From positions 2,605,011 through 2,669,010 of the forward strand of contig NZ_KN676113.1 of the NCBI RefSeq assembly GCF_000802185.1: DNA of 64,000 bases. The letters run 5' to 3'. Source of the stretch: Belnapia sp. F-4-1 (GTDB lineage Bacteria; Pseudomonadota; Alphaproteobacteria; Acetobacterales; Acetobacteraceae). Within the stretch, counting starts at the first letter, position 1. The number at the start of each line of letters is the position of its first letter. The translations under genes were made by a program, and so were the position numbers. Shown one piece after another: positions 41,419 through 49,560 of the stretch. Below the pieces are notes generated by a model. It searched no databases and was not told the DNA's origin. It saw nothing but the letters and a program-made list of their open reading frames with translations.

Positions 41419-42303
41419 ATGGACCTTCCCCTGACCCCGGATGCCGGGCCGCCGCTCCAGGATGAGCCGCAGCCCTACGGCCTGATCCGCCCCGCCACGC
41501 ATCGCGTCCCGGTCATCTTCGCCTCGCCGCATTCCGGCCGGGCCTATCCGGCGGATTTTGTCGCCGCCGCACGGCTCGACCCGGTGGCGCTCCGCAAGTC
41601 GGAAGACGGCTTCGTCGACGAGCTTTTCGGCGCCGCCCCGGCCGAGGGCATGCCCCTGTTGGCCGCGACCTTTCCCCGCGTCTTCTGCGACGTGAACCGC
41701 GAGCCCTGGGAGCTCGACCCGGGCATGTTCGACGGCCCGCTGCCCCCTTGGGTGAATACCGCCTCGCCGCGCGTCGGCGCCGGCCTCGGCACCATCGCCC
41801 GCGTGGTGGCAACGGGAGAGGCGGTCTATCGCCGCCAGCTTTCCTTCTGCGAGGCGGAGGACCGTATCCGCCGCTACTGGCAGCCCTACCACGCGGCGCT
41901 GGCAGCGCTGATCGCCGAAACGCGGGCCGAGTTCGGCACCTGCCTGCTGATCGACTGCCATTCCATGCCGACGCACCCGGCCCAGGCGGCGAACCCGCCC
42001 GATTTCGTCCTTGGCGATGCCCATGGCACCGCCTGCGCCCCGCGCGCGACCCGGCTGGTGGAGGAGGCGCTGGCCGGGATGGGCTACCGGGTGCGGCGGA
42101 ACGACCCCTATGCCGGCGGCTATGTCACCCGGCATTACGGCCGACCGCGGGAGGGCGTGCATGCCCTGCAGATCGAGGTAGCCCGGCCGCTCTACATGGA
42201 TGAGGCGCGGATCGAGCGCCTGCCGCGCATGGCGGCGCTCCAGGCCGATATTACCCGTCTGATCGCCGGCCTCGCCGCGACGGATTGGCGCTTCCTCGGC
42301 TGA
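41419..42303 (+). CDS. N-formylglutamate amidohydrolase family protein
   Basis: 294 residues. The motifs FASPHSGRAYP (about 34-44) and LIDCHSMP (about 175-182) hold the Ser/His/Asp cluster of the HutG-like family, with later HGTACAPRA and PYAGGYVTRHYG (about 234-245). It hydrolyses N-formyl-L-glutamate in the histidine breakdown route or a similar N-formyl/N-acyl amino acid. No hut genes are in the window. ATG at 41419. Confidence 0.85.
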   Translation: MDLPLTPDAGPPLQDEPQPYGLIRPATHRVPVIFASPHSGRAYPADFVAAARLDPVALRKSEDGFVDELFGAAPAEGMPLLAATFPRVFCDVNREPWELDPGMFDGPLPPWVNTASPRVGAGLGTIARVVATGEAVYRRQLSFCEAEDRIRRYWQPYHAALAALIAETRAEFGTCLLIDCHSMPTHPAQAANPPDFVLGDAHGTACAPRATRLVEEALAGMGYRVRRNDPYAGGYVTRHYGRPREGVHALQIEVARPLYMDEARIERLPRMAALQADITRLIAGLAATDWRFLG

Positions 42304-42321
42304 CCCTGTCGGGCCGCGGAC

Positions 42322-42351
42322 AAAAAAAGGGCGGTGGCTTGCGCCACCGCC
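42322..42351 (-). terminator. Rho-independent terminator of the CoA-transferase operon
   Basis: Read on the minus strand: GGCGGTGGC, loop GCAA, GCCACCGCC (stem 42343-42351 with 42330-42338), then a run of seven T (42328-42322). It lies 136 bases after the CoA-transferase stop. The intervening stretch shows no gene. Confidence 0.8.
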
Positions 42352-42486
42352 GAGTTTAGGGAGGAAACGTCCAAGAAAGACAACAACCCGGCAACGCCGT
42401 GTTGCTGCGATGCACAATCTAGGTCCGGCGCGGCCCCGATGCAAGCGCTTTTTTGCAGTGCAGCATCGCAATGGCCGCATGGCTCC

Positions 42487-43614
42487 TCATGCGGCGAATT
42501 CCGACCGGATGGCCGCGCTGTGCTGGCCGAGCGAGGGTACCGGGCCGAGGCTCCGCGCCCCGTCCGACAGCCGGGCCGGGGGGGCGCCGATGCCGATCGG
42601 CCCCGCCTCGGTCTCCACCGTGATCCGGCGGAAGGCCGGATGGGTCCTGAGACCCTCGCAGTCGTTGACGAAGCCGAAGGCGATGTTGGCCCGCTGCAGC
42701 TTCTCCGCGCAGGCGGCGCGGTCGAGCGTGGCGAAGGTCCGGGCGATATAGGCATCCACCATTGGCCGGTGCGCCACCCGCTCGTTGTTGCTGCGGAAGC
42801 CCTCGCGCTGGGGCAGTTCCGGCTCCTCCAGGAAATGGGTGCAGAAATTGGCCCATTCCCGCTCGTTCTGGATGGAGATGAGCACCGGTACCCCGCCCGC
42901 CGTCTCGAAGGCGCCATAGGGGCAGATCGAGGGATGGGCGAGGCCGATCCGCGGCGGGTTCCGCCCCGTCCCCTCGTATTGCAGCAGCGGCACCGTCATC
43001 CAGTCCGCCATGCCGTCGAAAAGGCTGACGGCGATGCCCTTGCCCCGACCGGTGATGCCGCGCTCGATCAGCGCCTCCAGCACCGCTGCATGGGCATGCA
43101 TCCCGCAGGCGATGTCGCAGGCCGAGACGCCGACGCGCCCCGGCCCCTCGGCCCGGCCGGTGATGCTGGCAAGGCCCGATTCGGCCTGCACCAGCAGGTC
43201 ATAGGCCTTCATCTTCGCGTATTCGCCCTCTTCCCCGTAGCCGGAGATGTCGACGGTGATGAGCCGCGGATGCCGCTCGCGCAGCGCCGCCGAGCCGAAG
43301 CCGGCCCGCGCCATGGCACCGGGCGCCAGGTTCTGGATGAAGACGTCGGCCCTCGCCACCAGCCGCTCCAGCAGCGCCTTGTCGTCCGGCGCCTTGATGT
43401 CGAGGCAGAGGCTCTCCTTCCCCCGGTTCAGCCAGACGAAATAGGTGGAAAGGCCCTGGGCCGCCGCGTCATAGGCCCGGGCGAAGTCGCCCTCCGGCCG
43501 CTCGATCTTGATCACCCTCGCCCCTGCATCGGCGAGGCGGGAGGCGCAATAGGGCGCGGCGACGGCCTGCTCCATCGAGACGACGAGCAGGCCCTTCAGC
43601 GGCTGGCTGCCCAT
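42487..43614 (-). CDS. CaiB/BaiF family CoA-transferase
   Basis: 375 residues of the type III CoA-transferase family. N-terminal RVIKIERPEGDFAR and NRGKESLCLDIK are classic, as is the LAPGAMARAGFG stretch; an Asp in the middle (about residue 160, in VSACDIACG) would be the acyl anhydride nucleophile. Family members move CoA between acids without a free intermediate. Coupled to the acyl-CoA dehydrogenase upstream by a 2-base gap. The acid activated here is unknown. ATG at 43614. Confidence 0.85.
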   Translation of the reverse strand: MGSQPLKGLLVVSMEQAVAAPYCASRLADAGARVIKIERPEGDFARAYDAAAQGLSTYFVWLNRGKESLCLDIKAPDDKALLERLVARADVFIQNLAPGAMARAGFGSAALRERHPRLITVDISGYGEEGEYAKMKAYDLLVQAESGLASITGRAEGPGRVGVSACDIACGMHAHAAVLEALIERGITGRGKGIAVSLFDGMADWMTVPLLQYEGTGRNPPRIGLAHPSICPYGAFETAGGVPVLISIQNEREWANFCTHFLEEPELPQREGFRSNNERVAHRPMVDAYIARTFATLDRAACAEKLQRANIAFGFVNDCEGLRTHPAFRRITVETEAGPIGIGAPPARLSDGARSLGPVPSLGQHSAAIRSEFAA

Positions 43615-43616
43615 CC

Positions 43617-44786
43617 TCAGTAGCTCCGCGGCATGCCGAGGACGTGCTCGCCGACATAGCTCAGCACGAGGTTCGTGCTGATCGGCGCCACCTGGTAGAG
43701 CCGCGCCTCGCGGTACTTCCGCTCGACATCGTATTCCTCGGCGAAGCCGAAGCCGCCATGGGTCTGGATGCAGGCCTCGCCCGCCGCCCAGGCGGCATCG
43801 GCGGCGAGCATCTTGCCCATGTTGGCCTCCTCGCCGCAGGGCTCGCCGCGCTCGAATTTGGCGAGGCCCTGGCGCAGCAGCGCCTCGGCCGCGCGCATCT
43901 GGGCGTAGGCCTTGGCAATCGGGAACTGGACGCCCTGGTTCTGCCCGATCGGCCGGCCGAACAGCACCCGCTCCTTGCTGTACTCGACGGCCTTGTGGAT
44001 GAACCACTTGGCATCGCCGATGCTCTCGGAGGAGATCAGCAGCCGCTCGGCATTCATCCCGTCGAGGATGTAGCGGAAGCCCTTGCCTTCGATGCCGACC
44101 AGGTTCTCCGCCGGCACCACCATGTTGTCGAAGAAGACCTCGGTGGTGTTGTGGTTCATCATGGTGCGGATCGGGCGGATGGTGAGGCCGTTGCCGAGCG
44201 CGGCCTTCATGTCGACGATGAAGGTGGACAGCCCATCGGTCTTCTTCGCCACCTCGCCCCGCGGCGTGGTGCGGGCCAGCAGCAGCATCAGGTCGGAATG
44301 CTCGGCGCGGCTGGTCCAGATCTTCTGGCCGTTGACGATGTACTTGTCGCCTTCCCGCTTGGCGAAGGTACGGAGCGCGGTGGTGTCCGTCCCGCTCGTC
44401 GGCTCGGTCACGCCGAAGGCCTGCAGCCGCAGCTCGCCGGAGGCGATGCCTGGCAGGTAGCGCTGCTTCTGCTCCGGGCTGCCATGCTTCAGGATGGTGC
44501 CCATGATGTACATCTGGGCGTGGCAGGCGCCGGCATTGCCGCCGGAGCGGTGGATCTCCTCGAGGATCGCCGCGGCGGCGGACAGCGGCAGGCCGGCCCC
44601 GCCATATTCCTCGGGGATCAGCGCGCCGAGATAGCCAGCCTCGGTCAGCGCCTTCACGAATTCGGTCGGATAGGCGCGGTCACGGTCCACCTGGCGCCAG
44701 TACTCGCCGGGGAAGCGGGCGCAGAGCTTCGCCACTTCCTCGCGGATCTCGGCATGCGGGTCGGCGATCGGCAGCGATTGATCCAT
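43617..44786 (-). CDS. Acyl-CoA dehydrogenase
   Basis: 389 residues, three domains. FAD/substrate strands AFGVTEPTSGTDTT (about 124-137) and KIWTSRAEHSDL (about 154-165), then the C-terminal helices with QTHGGFGFAEEYDVERKYREAR. Where many members have I-Y-E-G-T, this one reads L-Y-Q-V-A-P, so the catalytic Glu must be elsewhere or absent. It pairs with a CoA-transferase, a usual layout for activation and alpha,beta-oxidation of an acid. Divergent from a LysR gene that may regulate it. Confidence 0.88.
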   Translation of the reverse strand: MDQSLPIADPHAEIREEVAKLCARFPGEYWRQVDRDRAYPTEFVKALTEAGYLGALIPEEYGGAGLPLSAAAAILEEIHRSGGNAGACHAQMYIMGTILKHGSPEQKQRYLPGIASGELRLQAFGVTEPTSGTDTTALRTFAKREGDKYIVNGQKIWTSRAEHSDLMLLLARTTPRGEVAKKTDGLSTFIVDMKAALGNGLTIRPIRTMMNHNTTEVFFDNMVVPAENLVGIEGKGFRYILDGMNAERLLISSESIGDAKWFIHKAVEYSKERVLFGRPIGQNQGVQFPIAKAYAQMRAAEALLRQGLAKFERGEPCGEEANMGKMLAADAAWAAGEACIQTHGGFGFAEEYDVERKYREARLYQVAPISTNLVLSYVGEHVLGMPRSY

Positions 44787-44810
44787 GGCGTGTTCCTCCG
44801 AGCTTCGGGA

Positions 44811-44916
44811 TTAGAGCAAACCCCGAACAGGTGGAATCACCTGGAGGAGGTTTGCTCGCTCAAAACAAAAAGCCAGAACGGCGTCCGCGAACGCGGTCGA
44901 GCGGAAGTCGCTCTGA
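44811..44916 (-). repeat. Intergenic palindromic repeat, copy 3 (degenerate, inverted)
   Basis: Reads TTAGAGCAAACCCCG... on the plus strand, matching the reverse complement of copies 1 and 2: GAGCAAAC (44814-44821), CAGGTG-GAAT-CACCTG (44828-44843), GTTTGCTCG, then a decayed hairpin A ending CGGAAGTCGCTCTGA. It differs at several places and both terminal CTAG are mutated. Unlike the others it sits in a divergent promoter region. Confidence 0.7.
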
Positions 44917-44996
44917 GCGCGGTCCGGGCTCCGGCAATCATCGCCAATCTGGGCCTCGGGGAGGGTTCACGGAATTCGAAATCAGCGATGGCAGCC

Positions 44997-45011
44997 ATAA
45001 CGGCGCGTTAT
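44997..45011. promoter_or_regulatory. Candidate LysR operator ATAAC-N5-GTTAT
   Basis: ATAACGGCGCGTTAT is a perfect 5-base inverted repeat of T-N11-A type, 11 bases before the LysR start and 210 bases from the acyl-CoA dehydrogenase start. LysR regulators commonly bind such sites for autoregulation. CAGCC and GGCTG nearly extend the arms. Confidence 0.45.
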
Positions 45012-45022
45012 AGGCTGCGAGG

Positions 45023-46102
45023 ATGGACCTAAAGCAGCTCCGCACCTTCCGCGAGGTCGCCGATTCCGGTTCGCTCAGCCGCGCCGCGGACCGGCTGCAC
45101 CTGGCCCAGCCGGCGCTTTCCCGCCAGATCCGCCTGCTGGAGGCGGAGATCGGCCTGCCTCTCTTCGCCCGTCACGGACGGGGGATGCAGCTCACCGAGG
45201 CGGGCATGGCGCTGCTCGAGCGCATCGACGGCCCGGTGCGCCAGCTGGAGCGCGCCATCGACGAGGTCCGCAGCCTCGCGGGCGCCGTCGCCGGGCAGGT
45301 GGCGCTGGGGATGATGCCGACCATCGCCACCGTCCTCGCCGGGCCGCTGGCGCGGCGGGTGGCGCTCGAGCATCCCGCGCTCTCGCTCCGCATCGTCGAG
45401 GGCTATACCGGCCATCTGGTCGAATGGGTTCAGCGCGGCGTCACCGATGCGACCCTGCTCTATGGCCCGGCACCGGCGCTGCACCTCCGCGTCACGCCGC
45501 TGCTGATCGAGGAGATGGTGCTGGTCGGCGCCGCCGGCAGCGGCATCGGGCCGGAGCCCGTGCCCTTCGCCGCGCTCGCGGGCCGCCGGCTGGTGATGCC
45601 GAGCCGCCAGCACGGCCTCCGCCGCATCGTCGAGGCCGCCGCCGGCCGCGCCCGTATCGCCCTCAACGTCGCTTTCGAAGCCGACAGCTTCGGTGTGCTG
45701 AAGGAGCTGGTGGTGAGCGGCATCGGCGAGGCGGTGCTGCCCCGCTCGGCCATCCGCGAGGAAGAGGCGGCCGGCCGCCTCTGCTCCGCCCCGCTGGTCC
45801 GGCCGGTGCCGCGCCGGCAGGTGGTCCTCGCCCTGCCGACCGACCGCGCGCCTTCCCGCGCCACGGCGCTGGTGCTCGCCCTGCTGGCCGAGGAGGTCGC
45901 CGCCCGCGAGGCCGCCGGCGACTGGCAGCGGATGGACGCGGCTACCGACGGGGCAGCACCGCCTCCAGCGAGGTCCGCACCATCACCGCCGATGGTCCCG
46001 GCACCCGCAGCGCCGCCTCCAGCGCCGGCAGGTCCCCCTGGCCCTCCACCACCGTCACCGGCACCCGGAAGGCCGCGCACCAGGCGGCGAAATCCGGGTT
46101 GA
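45023..46102 (+). CDS. LysR-family regulator with Pro-rich C-terminal tail
   Basis: 359 residues. N-terminal winged helix (LSRAADRLHLAQPALSRQIRLLE in parts, about 17-39) and an effector domain to about 300. The protein should end near residue 305, but the frame runs on for about 50 residues rich in Pro/Ala (PPPARSAPSPP, PAGPPGPPPPSP) that lie antisense to the end of the convergent ThDP enzyme gene, overlapping it by 161 bases. Divergent from the acyl-CoA dehydrogenase operon, its probable target. The tail may be spurious read-through of a lost stop. Confidence 0.82.
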   Translation: MDLKQLRTFREVADSGSLSRAADRLHLAQPALSRQIRLLEAEIGLPLFARHGRGMQLTEAGMALLERIDGPVRQLERAIDEVRSLAGAVAGQVALGMMPTIATVLAGPLARRVALEHPALSLRIVEGYTGHLVEWVQRGVTDATLLYGPAPALHLRVTPLLIEEMVLVGAAGSGIGPEPVPFAALAGRRLVMPSRQHGLRRIVEAAAGRARIALNVAFEADSFGVLKELVVSGIGEAVLPRSAIREEEAAGRLCSAPLVRPVPRRQVVLALPTDRAPSRATALVLALLAEEVAAREAAGDWQRMDAATDGAAPPPARSAPSPPMVPAPAAPPPAPAGPPGPPPPSPAPGRPRTRRRNPG

Positions 46103-47555
46103 CCAGGCCAGTGCCGGAAACCCGCCCGGGATGCGCCCGCTCCTGGTGGATGCGGATGCTGGCGTAGCTGCCGTTGTCGGAAAGGATCAGCGTCATCGGC
46201 GCCCCGCGGGCCACGGCGACGGCGAACTCGCCCCCCGTCATCAGCGCCCCGCCATCGCCGACGAGGCCGATCACCCGCCGCTCCGGGTGGCGCAGCGCGG
46301 CGGCGACGGCGGCCGGCACGCCGAAGCCCATGGCGCCGGAGACGGGGGCCAGCAGCCGCTGCGGCGGCGTCCAGCCTGTCTTGCGGTAGAAGGGGGCCCC
46401 GAAGGTGCCGGCATCGAGGGCGACGATGGCATCGGCCGGTGCCATCCGCTCGATCAGCTTCGCCACCTCAGCGAAGGCGACGCCGTCCGGCCAGGCGCGC
46501 GGCGTCACCTGGCAGTCGGAGAGGTGCAGGTCGTGCAGCCGCGCCGCCCAGGCGCCGCGCCCGGCCGGTGCGCCCGGCACCTCGGCCGCGAGCGCCGCGA
46601 TGGTCGCCCGCGCATCGGCGGCGAGTGCCATCTCCGCCGGGAAAAGCCAGCCAAGGAAGCGCGGATCGGCGCAGATATGCACCAGCCGCTGCCCCGGTGC
46701 CGGCCAGCTCCAGCCCTGGGTGGTGATGTCGGTCAGCCGCGTCCCGAGCGCCAGCACGAGGTCGGCCTCGGCGAAGGCCGCCCGTTGCGCATCCGGGTTG
46801 CGCAGGCCGAGATCGCCCGCATAGAGCGGATGCCGGTTGGGGAAGAGGTCCTGCCGCCGGAAGGAGACGGCGACCGGCAGTTGCCAGGCCTCGGCGAAGG
46901 TGCGTAGCGCCTCGCGCCCGCCCTCGGCCTCGAATCCGTGGCCGGCCAGCAGGATCGGCCGCTCCGCCCCGCGCAGCAGCGCCGCCAGCCGCGCCGCATC
47001 GGCGGGGGAGGGCGCCACGGCCCCCGGCAGCGTCGCGGGCATTGGCGGCGCGGCGCAGTCCATCGCCAGCAGGTCCTCCGGCAGGGCGAGCACCACCGGG
47101 CCCGGCACGCCGCCCATGGCCATCGCATGGGCGCGGGCGATCAGCTCCGGCACCTGCTCAGCATCCGTCGCCTCGCCGACCCATTTGGCGACGCCGCGGA
47201 ACATGTTGGCGTAGTCGATCTCCTGGAAGGCGTTGCGCCTCAGGTCCCGCCGCTCCACCTGGCCGATCAGCAGGATCAGCGGCACCGCATCCTGCTCCGC
47301 CGTATGGACGGCGATGGCGGCGTTGCAGGCGCCGGGGCCGCGCGAGACCAGCACCACCCCCGGCCGCCCGGTGAGCTTCGCATCAGCCACCGCCATGAAG
47401 CCCGCCCCGCCCTCGCTCCGGCAGGTGACGAGGTCGATCGCCGAGCCGTGCAGCGCATCGAGCAGGGCGATGTAGCTCTCGCCGGGCACGCAGAAGGCGC
47501 GGTCGATGCCCTGCGTGGCGAGGAATTCAACGATCCGGTCCGCGGCCGTGGCCAT
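45942..47555 (-). CDS. Thiamine-diphosphate enzyme, acetolactate synthase-like
   Basis: 537 residues. N-terminal Pyr domain with E47 in TCRSEGGAGF (ThDP activation), central domain (about 185-320), and a PP domain with VGDGGALMTGGE at about 434-445 and the Mg-binding DNGSYASI. Resembles the acetolactate synthase/benzoylformate decarboxylase group; the regulatory subunit is absent, so a catabolic decarboxylase or ligase is more likely than true valine biosynthesis. ATG 47555 follows AGGGGCAGG. Its 3' end overlaps the LysR tail. Confidence 0.85.
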   Translation of the reverse strand: MATAADRIVEFLATQGIDRAFCVPGESYIALLDALHGSAIDLVTCRSEGGAGFMAVADAKLTGRPGVVLVSRGPGACNAAIAVHTAEQDAVPLILLIGQVERRDLRRNAFQEIDYANMFRGVAKWVGEATDAEQVPELIARAHAMAMGGVPGPVVLALPEDLLAMDCAAPPMPATLPGAVAPSPADAARLAALLRGAERPILLAGHGFEAEGGREALRTFAEAWQLPVAVSFRRQDLFPNRHPLYAGDLGLRNPDAQRAAFAEADLVLALGTRLTDITTQGWSWPAPGQRLVHICADPRFLGWLFPAEMALAADARATIAALAAEVPGAPAGRGAWAARLHDLHLSDCQVTPRAWPDGVAFAEVAKLIERMAPADAIVALDAGTFGAPFYRKTGWTPPQRLLAPVSGAMGFGVPAAVAAALRHPERRVIGLVGDGGALMTGGEFAVAVARGAPMTLILSDNGSYASIRIHQERAHPGRVSGTGLVNPDFAAWCAAFRVPVTVVEGQGDLPALEAALRVPGPSAVMVRTSLEAVLPRR

Positions 47556-47566
47556 GTCCTGCCCCT

Positions 47567-47974
47567 CTAGCTGCGGCTTTCCGCCGCTGTCTCGATATGG
47601 AGGATGCGCTCGCCGGCCACTGCGACCGTGGCGCGCAGCAGCGCGCTCCGCTGCCCTTCCGTGCGGAAGGCGAGGACGCAGTCCCATCCCACCCGCTGCG
47701 TGCAGTTGAGCCCGAGCCCTTGCAGCCGCTGGATCAGCGGCGTCACCGGCGTACCGGCCGGGAAGTCCCGCACCAGCTCCGCCTTGAGCGCCGCCGCCGC
47801 CCCGGCCGGACCGAGCCGCTGGAAGCGCTCGAGCGGGGACGTCGCCTCCTTCCGCCCGCCGAGCCAGGCGGCCGCCGCGACCATGGCGAGGAGGCCCCCC
47901 CCGAGCAGCGCCGCCCGCAGCAGCGTGCCCCGCTGCACGGGGAGCTTGCCGGCCGCCGCCTCCGCCTCGGTCAC
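47567..47974 (-). CDS. Single-span membrane protein of unknown function
   Basis: 135 residues. A cytosolic N-terminus (MTEAEAAAGKLPVQRG) leads into one membrane helix (about 17-40), then a soluble domain with LERFQRLGPAGAAAALK and GLNCTQRVGWDCVLAFRTEG, which contains two Cys. No family recognised. ATG overlaps the deacylase stop by four bases (ATGA), and the ThDP enzyme follows with an 11-base gap, so all three are one transcript. May anchor or modify something in the inner membrane. Confidence 0.65.
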   Translation of the reverse strand: MTEAEAAAGKLPVQRGTLLRAALLGGGLLAMVAAAAWLGGRKEATSPLERFQRLGPAGAAAALKAELVRDFPAGTPVTPLIQRLQGLGLNCTQRVGWDCVLAFRTEGQRSALLRATVAVAGERILHIETAAESRS

Positions 47975-49425
47975 GCGCGGTGGCGGCGGATCAGCCGGCC
48001 CGGCGTCTCGCCGGTGAGGCCCTGGCCGGCACGGAAGGTCGGCACGCCATTGGTCCAGACCTCCTCGATCCCCTCCGATTCCTGCTTCGGATTCTCGAAG
48101 GTCGCACGGTCGATGACCCGGTGCGGGTCGAACAGCACGAGGTCCGCATAGGCCCCGGGCTTCAGCACGCCGCGGTCCACCATGCCGAAGAGCGAGGCGG
48201 TGCGGCCGGTCATCTTGTGGATCGCCGTCTCCATGTCGAGCAGGCCGAGCTGGCGCGAGTAGAAGCCGAGCACGCGCGGGAAGGTGCCCCAGAGACGGGG
48301 ATGCGGATGCTCGTCATGCGGGATGCCGTCCGAGCCGATGACCGACATCGGGTGCGCCATGATCCGGCGGACATCCTCCTCATCCATCTGGAAGGTGATG
48401 GCGCCGGCCGGGCTCAGCTTCTCCGCCGCGGCGCGCTGGTCCATGTTCCAGTTGCGGGCCACTTCAGCGAGGTCCTTGCCGGCGAATTCCGGATGCGGCA
48501 CCGACCAGGTGATGATCACCCGCACATCCTCCCGCAGCCGGTCCGGCATCAGCACGGTGGAGCCGGCCGGATAGGGGTACATGTCGTAGGCAACTTCCTG
48601 CAGCGAGGCGCTGGCTTCCAGCAGCGCCAGCGTCTGCACGCTGCGGCCGTAATTCTCCGGCATCGAGCATTTGTGGTGGCTGATCCAGACCGGCACGCCG
48701 ACCTTCTTGCCGATCTTCAGCGTCTCCTCGATGGAGGCGCAGACGCGGTCCGCCTCGTCGCGCATATGGGTGAAGTACATGCCGCCCGCGGCGCGCAGCG
48801 GCTCGGCGACGGCGATCACCTCCTCCGTCGTCGCGTGCATGTTGGGCTTGTACCAGAGGCCGGTGGAGAAGCCGGAGGCGCCCTCGGCCAGTGCCTCGGC
48901 AACCATCTGCCGCATCTTTGCTATCTCGGCGTCCCGCGCCGGCCGGTAGAGGTCCTCGCCCATGACGCGGTAGCGCAGAGTCTGGTGGCCGACGAGGGCA
49001 TAGGTGTTCACCGCCGCCGGGGTCTTCTTGAGCGCCTGGGCATACTCGCCGAAGCTGTCGAAGGCGAAGCCGCTGTCGCCCACCAGGTCGAGCGGCGGCG
49101 GCGGCCGGTCCCCCGTGATCCGCAGCGGTGCGAGCGAGACGCCGCAATTGCCGACGACCACGGTGGTGACGCCCTGGCTCGACTTGCAGTGTAGGCAGGA
49201 GGGCCCGCAGAGCACGGCGCGGTCGTCATGCGTATGCGCGTCGATGAAGCCCGGCGCGACCGCGCGGCCGGTGGCGATCACCTCGCGGTCGGCGCTGGCG
49301 CCGCCGAGATCGCCGACCGCCACGATCCGCTCCCCGGTGACGCCGACATCGCCCACCCGGCGCGGCCCGCCGGTGCCGTCGAAGAGGGTGGCGTCGCGGA
49401 TGATGAGGTCGCAGCGCAGGGCCAT
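47971..49425 (-). CDS. N-acyl-D-amino-acid deacylase family amidohydrolase
   Basis: 484 residues. The metal-binding D-A-H-T-H-D-D is at about 66-72, the FSTGLWYKPN and THMRDEAD segments around 180-215 give another metal site, and the end GAYADLVLFDP is typical of amidohydrolases. The family removes the acyl group from N-acyl-D-amino acids and related compounds. ATG 49425 with GGGAGAC upstream. Adjacent genes are an orphan binding protein (divergent) and a membrane protein, so it may scavenge N-acyl amino acids. Confidence 0.85.
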   Translation of the reverse strand: MALRCDLIIRDATLFDGTGGPRRVGDVGVTGERIVAVGDLGGASADREVIATGRAVAPGFIDAHTHDDRAVLCGPSCLHCKSSQGVTTVVVGNCGVSLAPLRITGDRPPPPLDLVGDSGFAFDSFGEYAQALKKTPAAVNTYALVGHQTLRYRVMGEDLYRPARDAEIAKMRQMVAEALAEGASGFSTGLWYKPNMHATTEEVIAVAEPLRAAGGMYFTHMRDEADRVCASIEETLKIGKKVGVPVWISHHKCSMPENYGRSVQTLALLEASASLQEVAYDMYPYPAGSTVLMPDRLREDVRVIITWSVPHPEFAGKDLAEVARNWNMDQRAAAEKLSPAGAITFQMDEEDVRRIMAHPMSVIGSDGIPHDEHPHPRLWGTFPRVLGFYSRQLGLLDMETAIHKMTGRTASLFGMVDRGVLKPGAYADLVLFDPHRVIDRATFENPKQESEGIEEVWTNGVPTFRAGQGLTGETPGRLIRRHRA

Positions 49426-49560
49426 CGGAGCGGGTCTCCCGGGTCGGGTTCGGTTCCCCAGGGTTACCCCTCCGCCGGGCCGGGGGGAAGGCGTGCCGGG
49501 CCCGAATTGCCATGCTCCGCCCCGCGCGGCAGTCTTCCCGGCAAAGGAGAGGGACGGATC

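Noticed and set aside
45942-46102. Treating the LysR tail as proof of a frameshifted ThDP gene
   Set aside because: The ThDP frame is intact to its end; only the LysR side looks extended, so this is listed as an open question instead.
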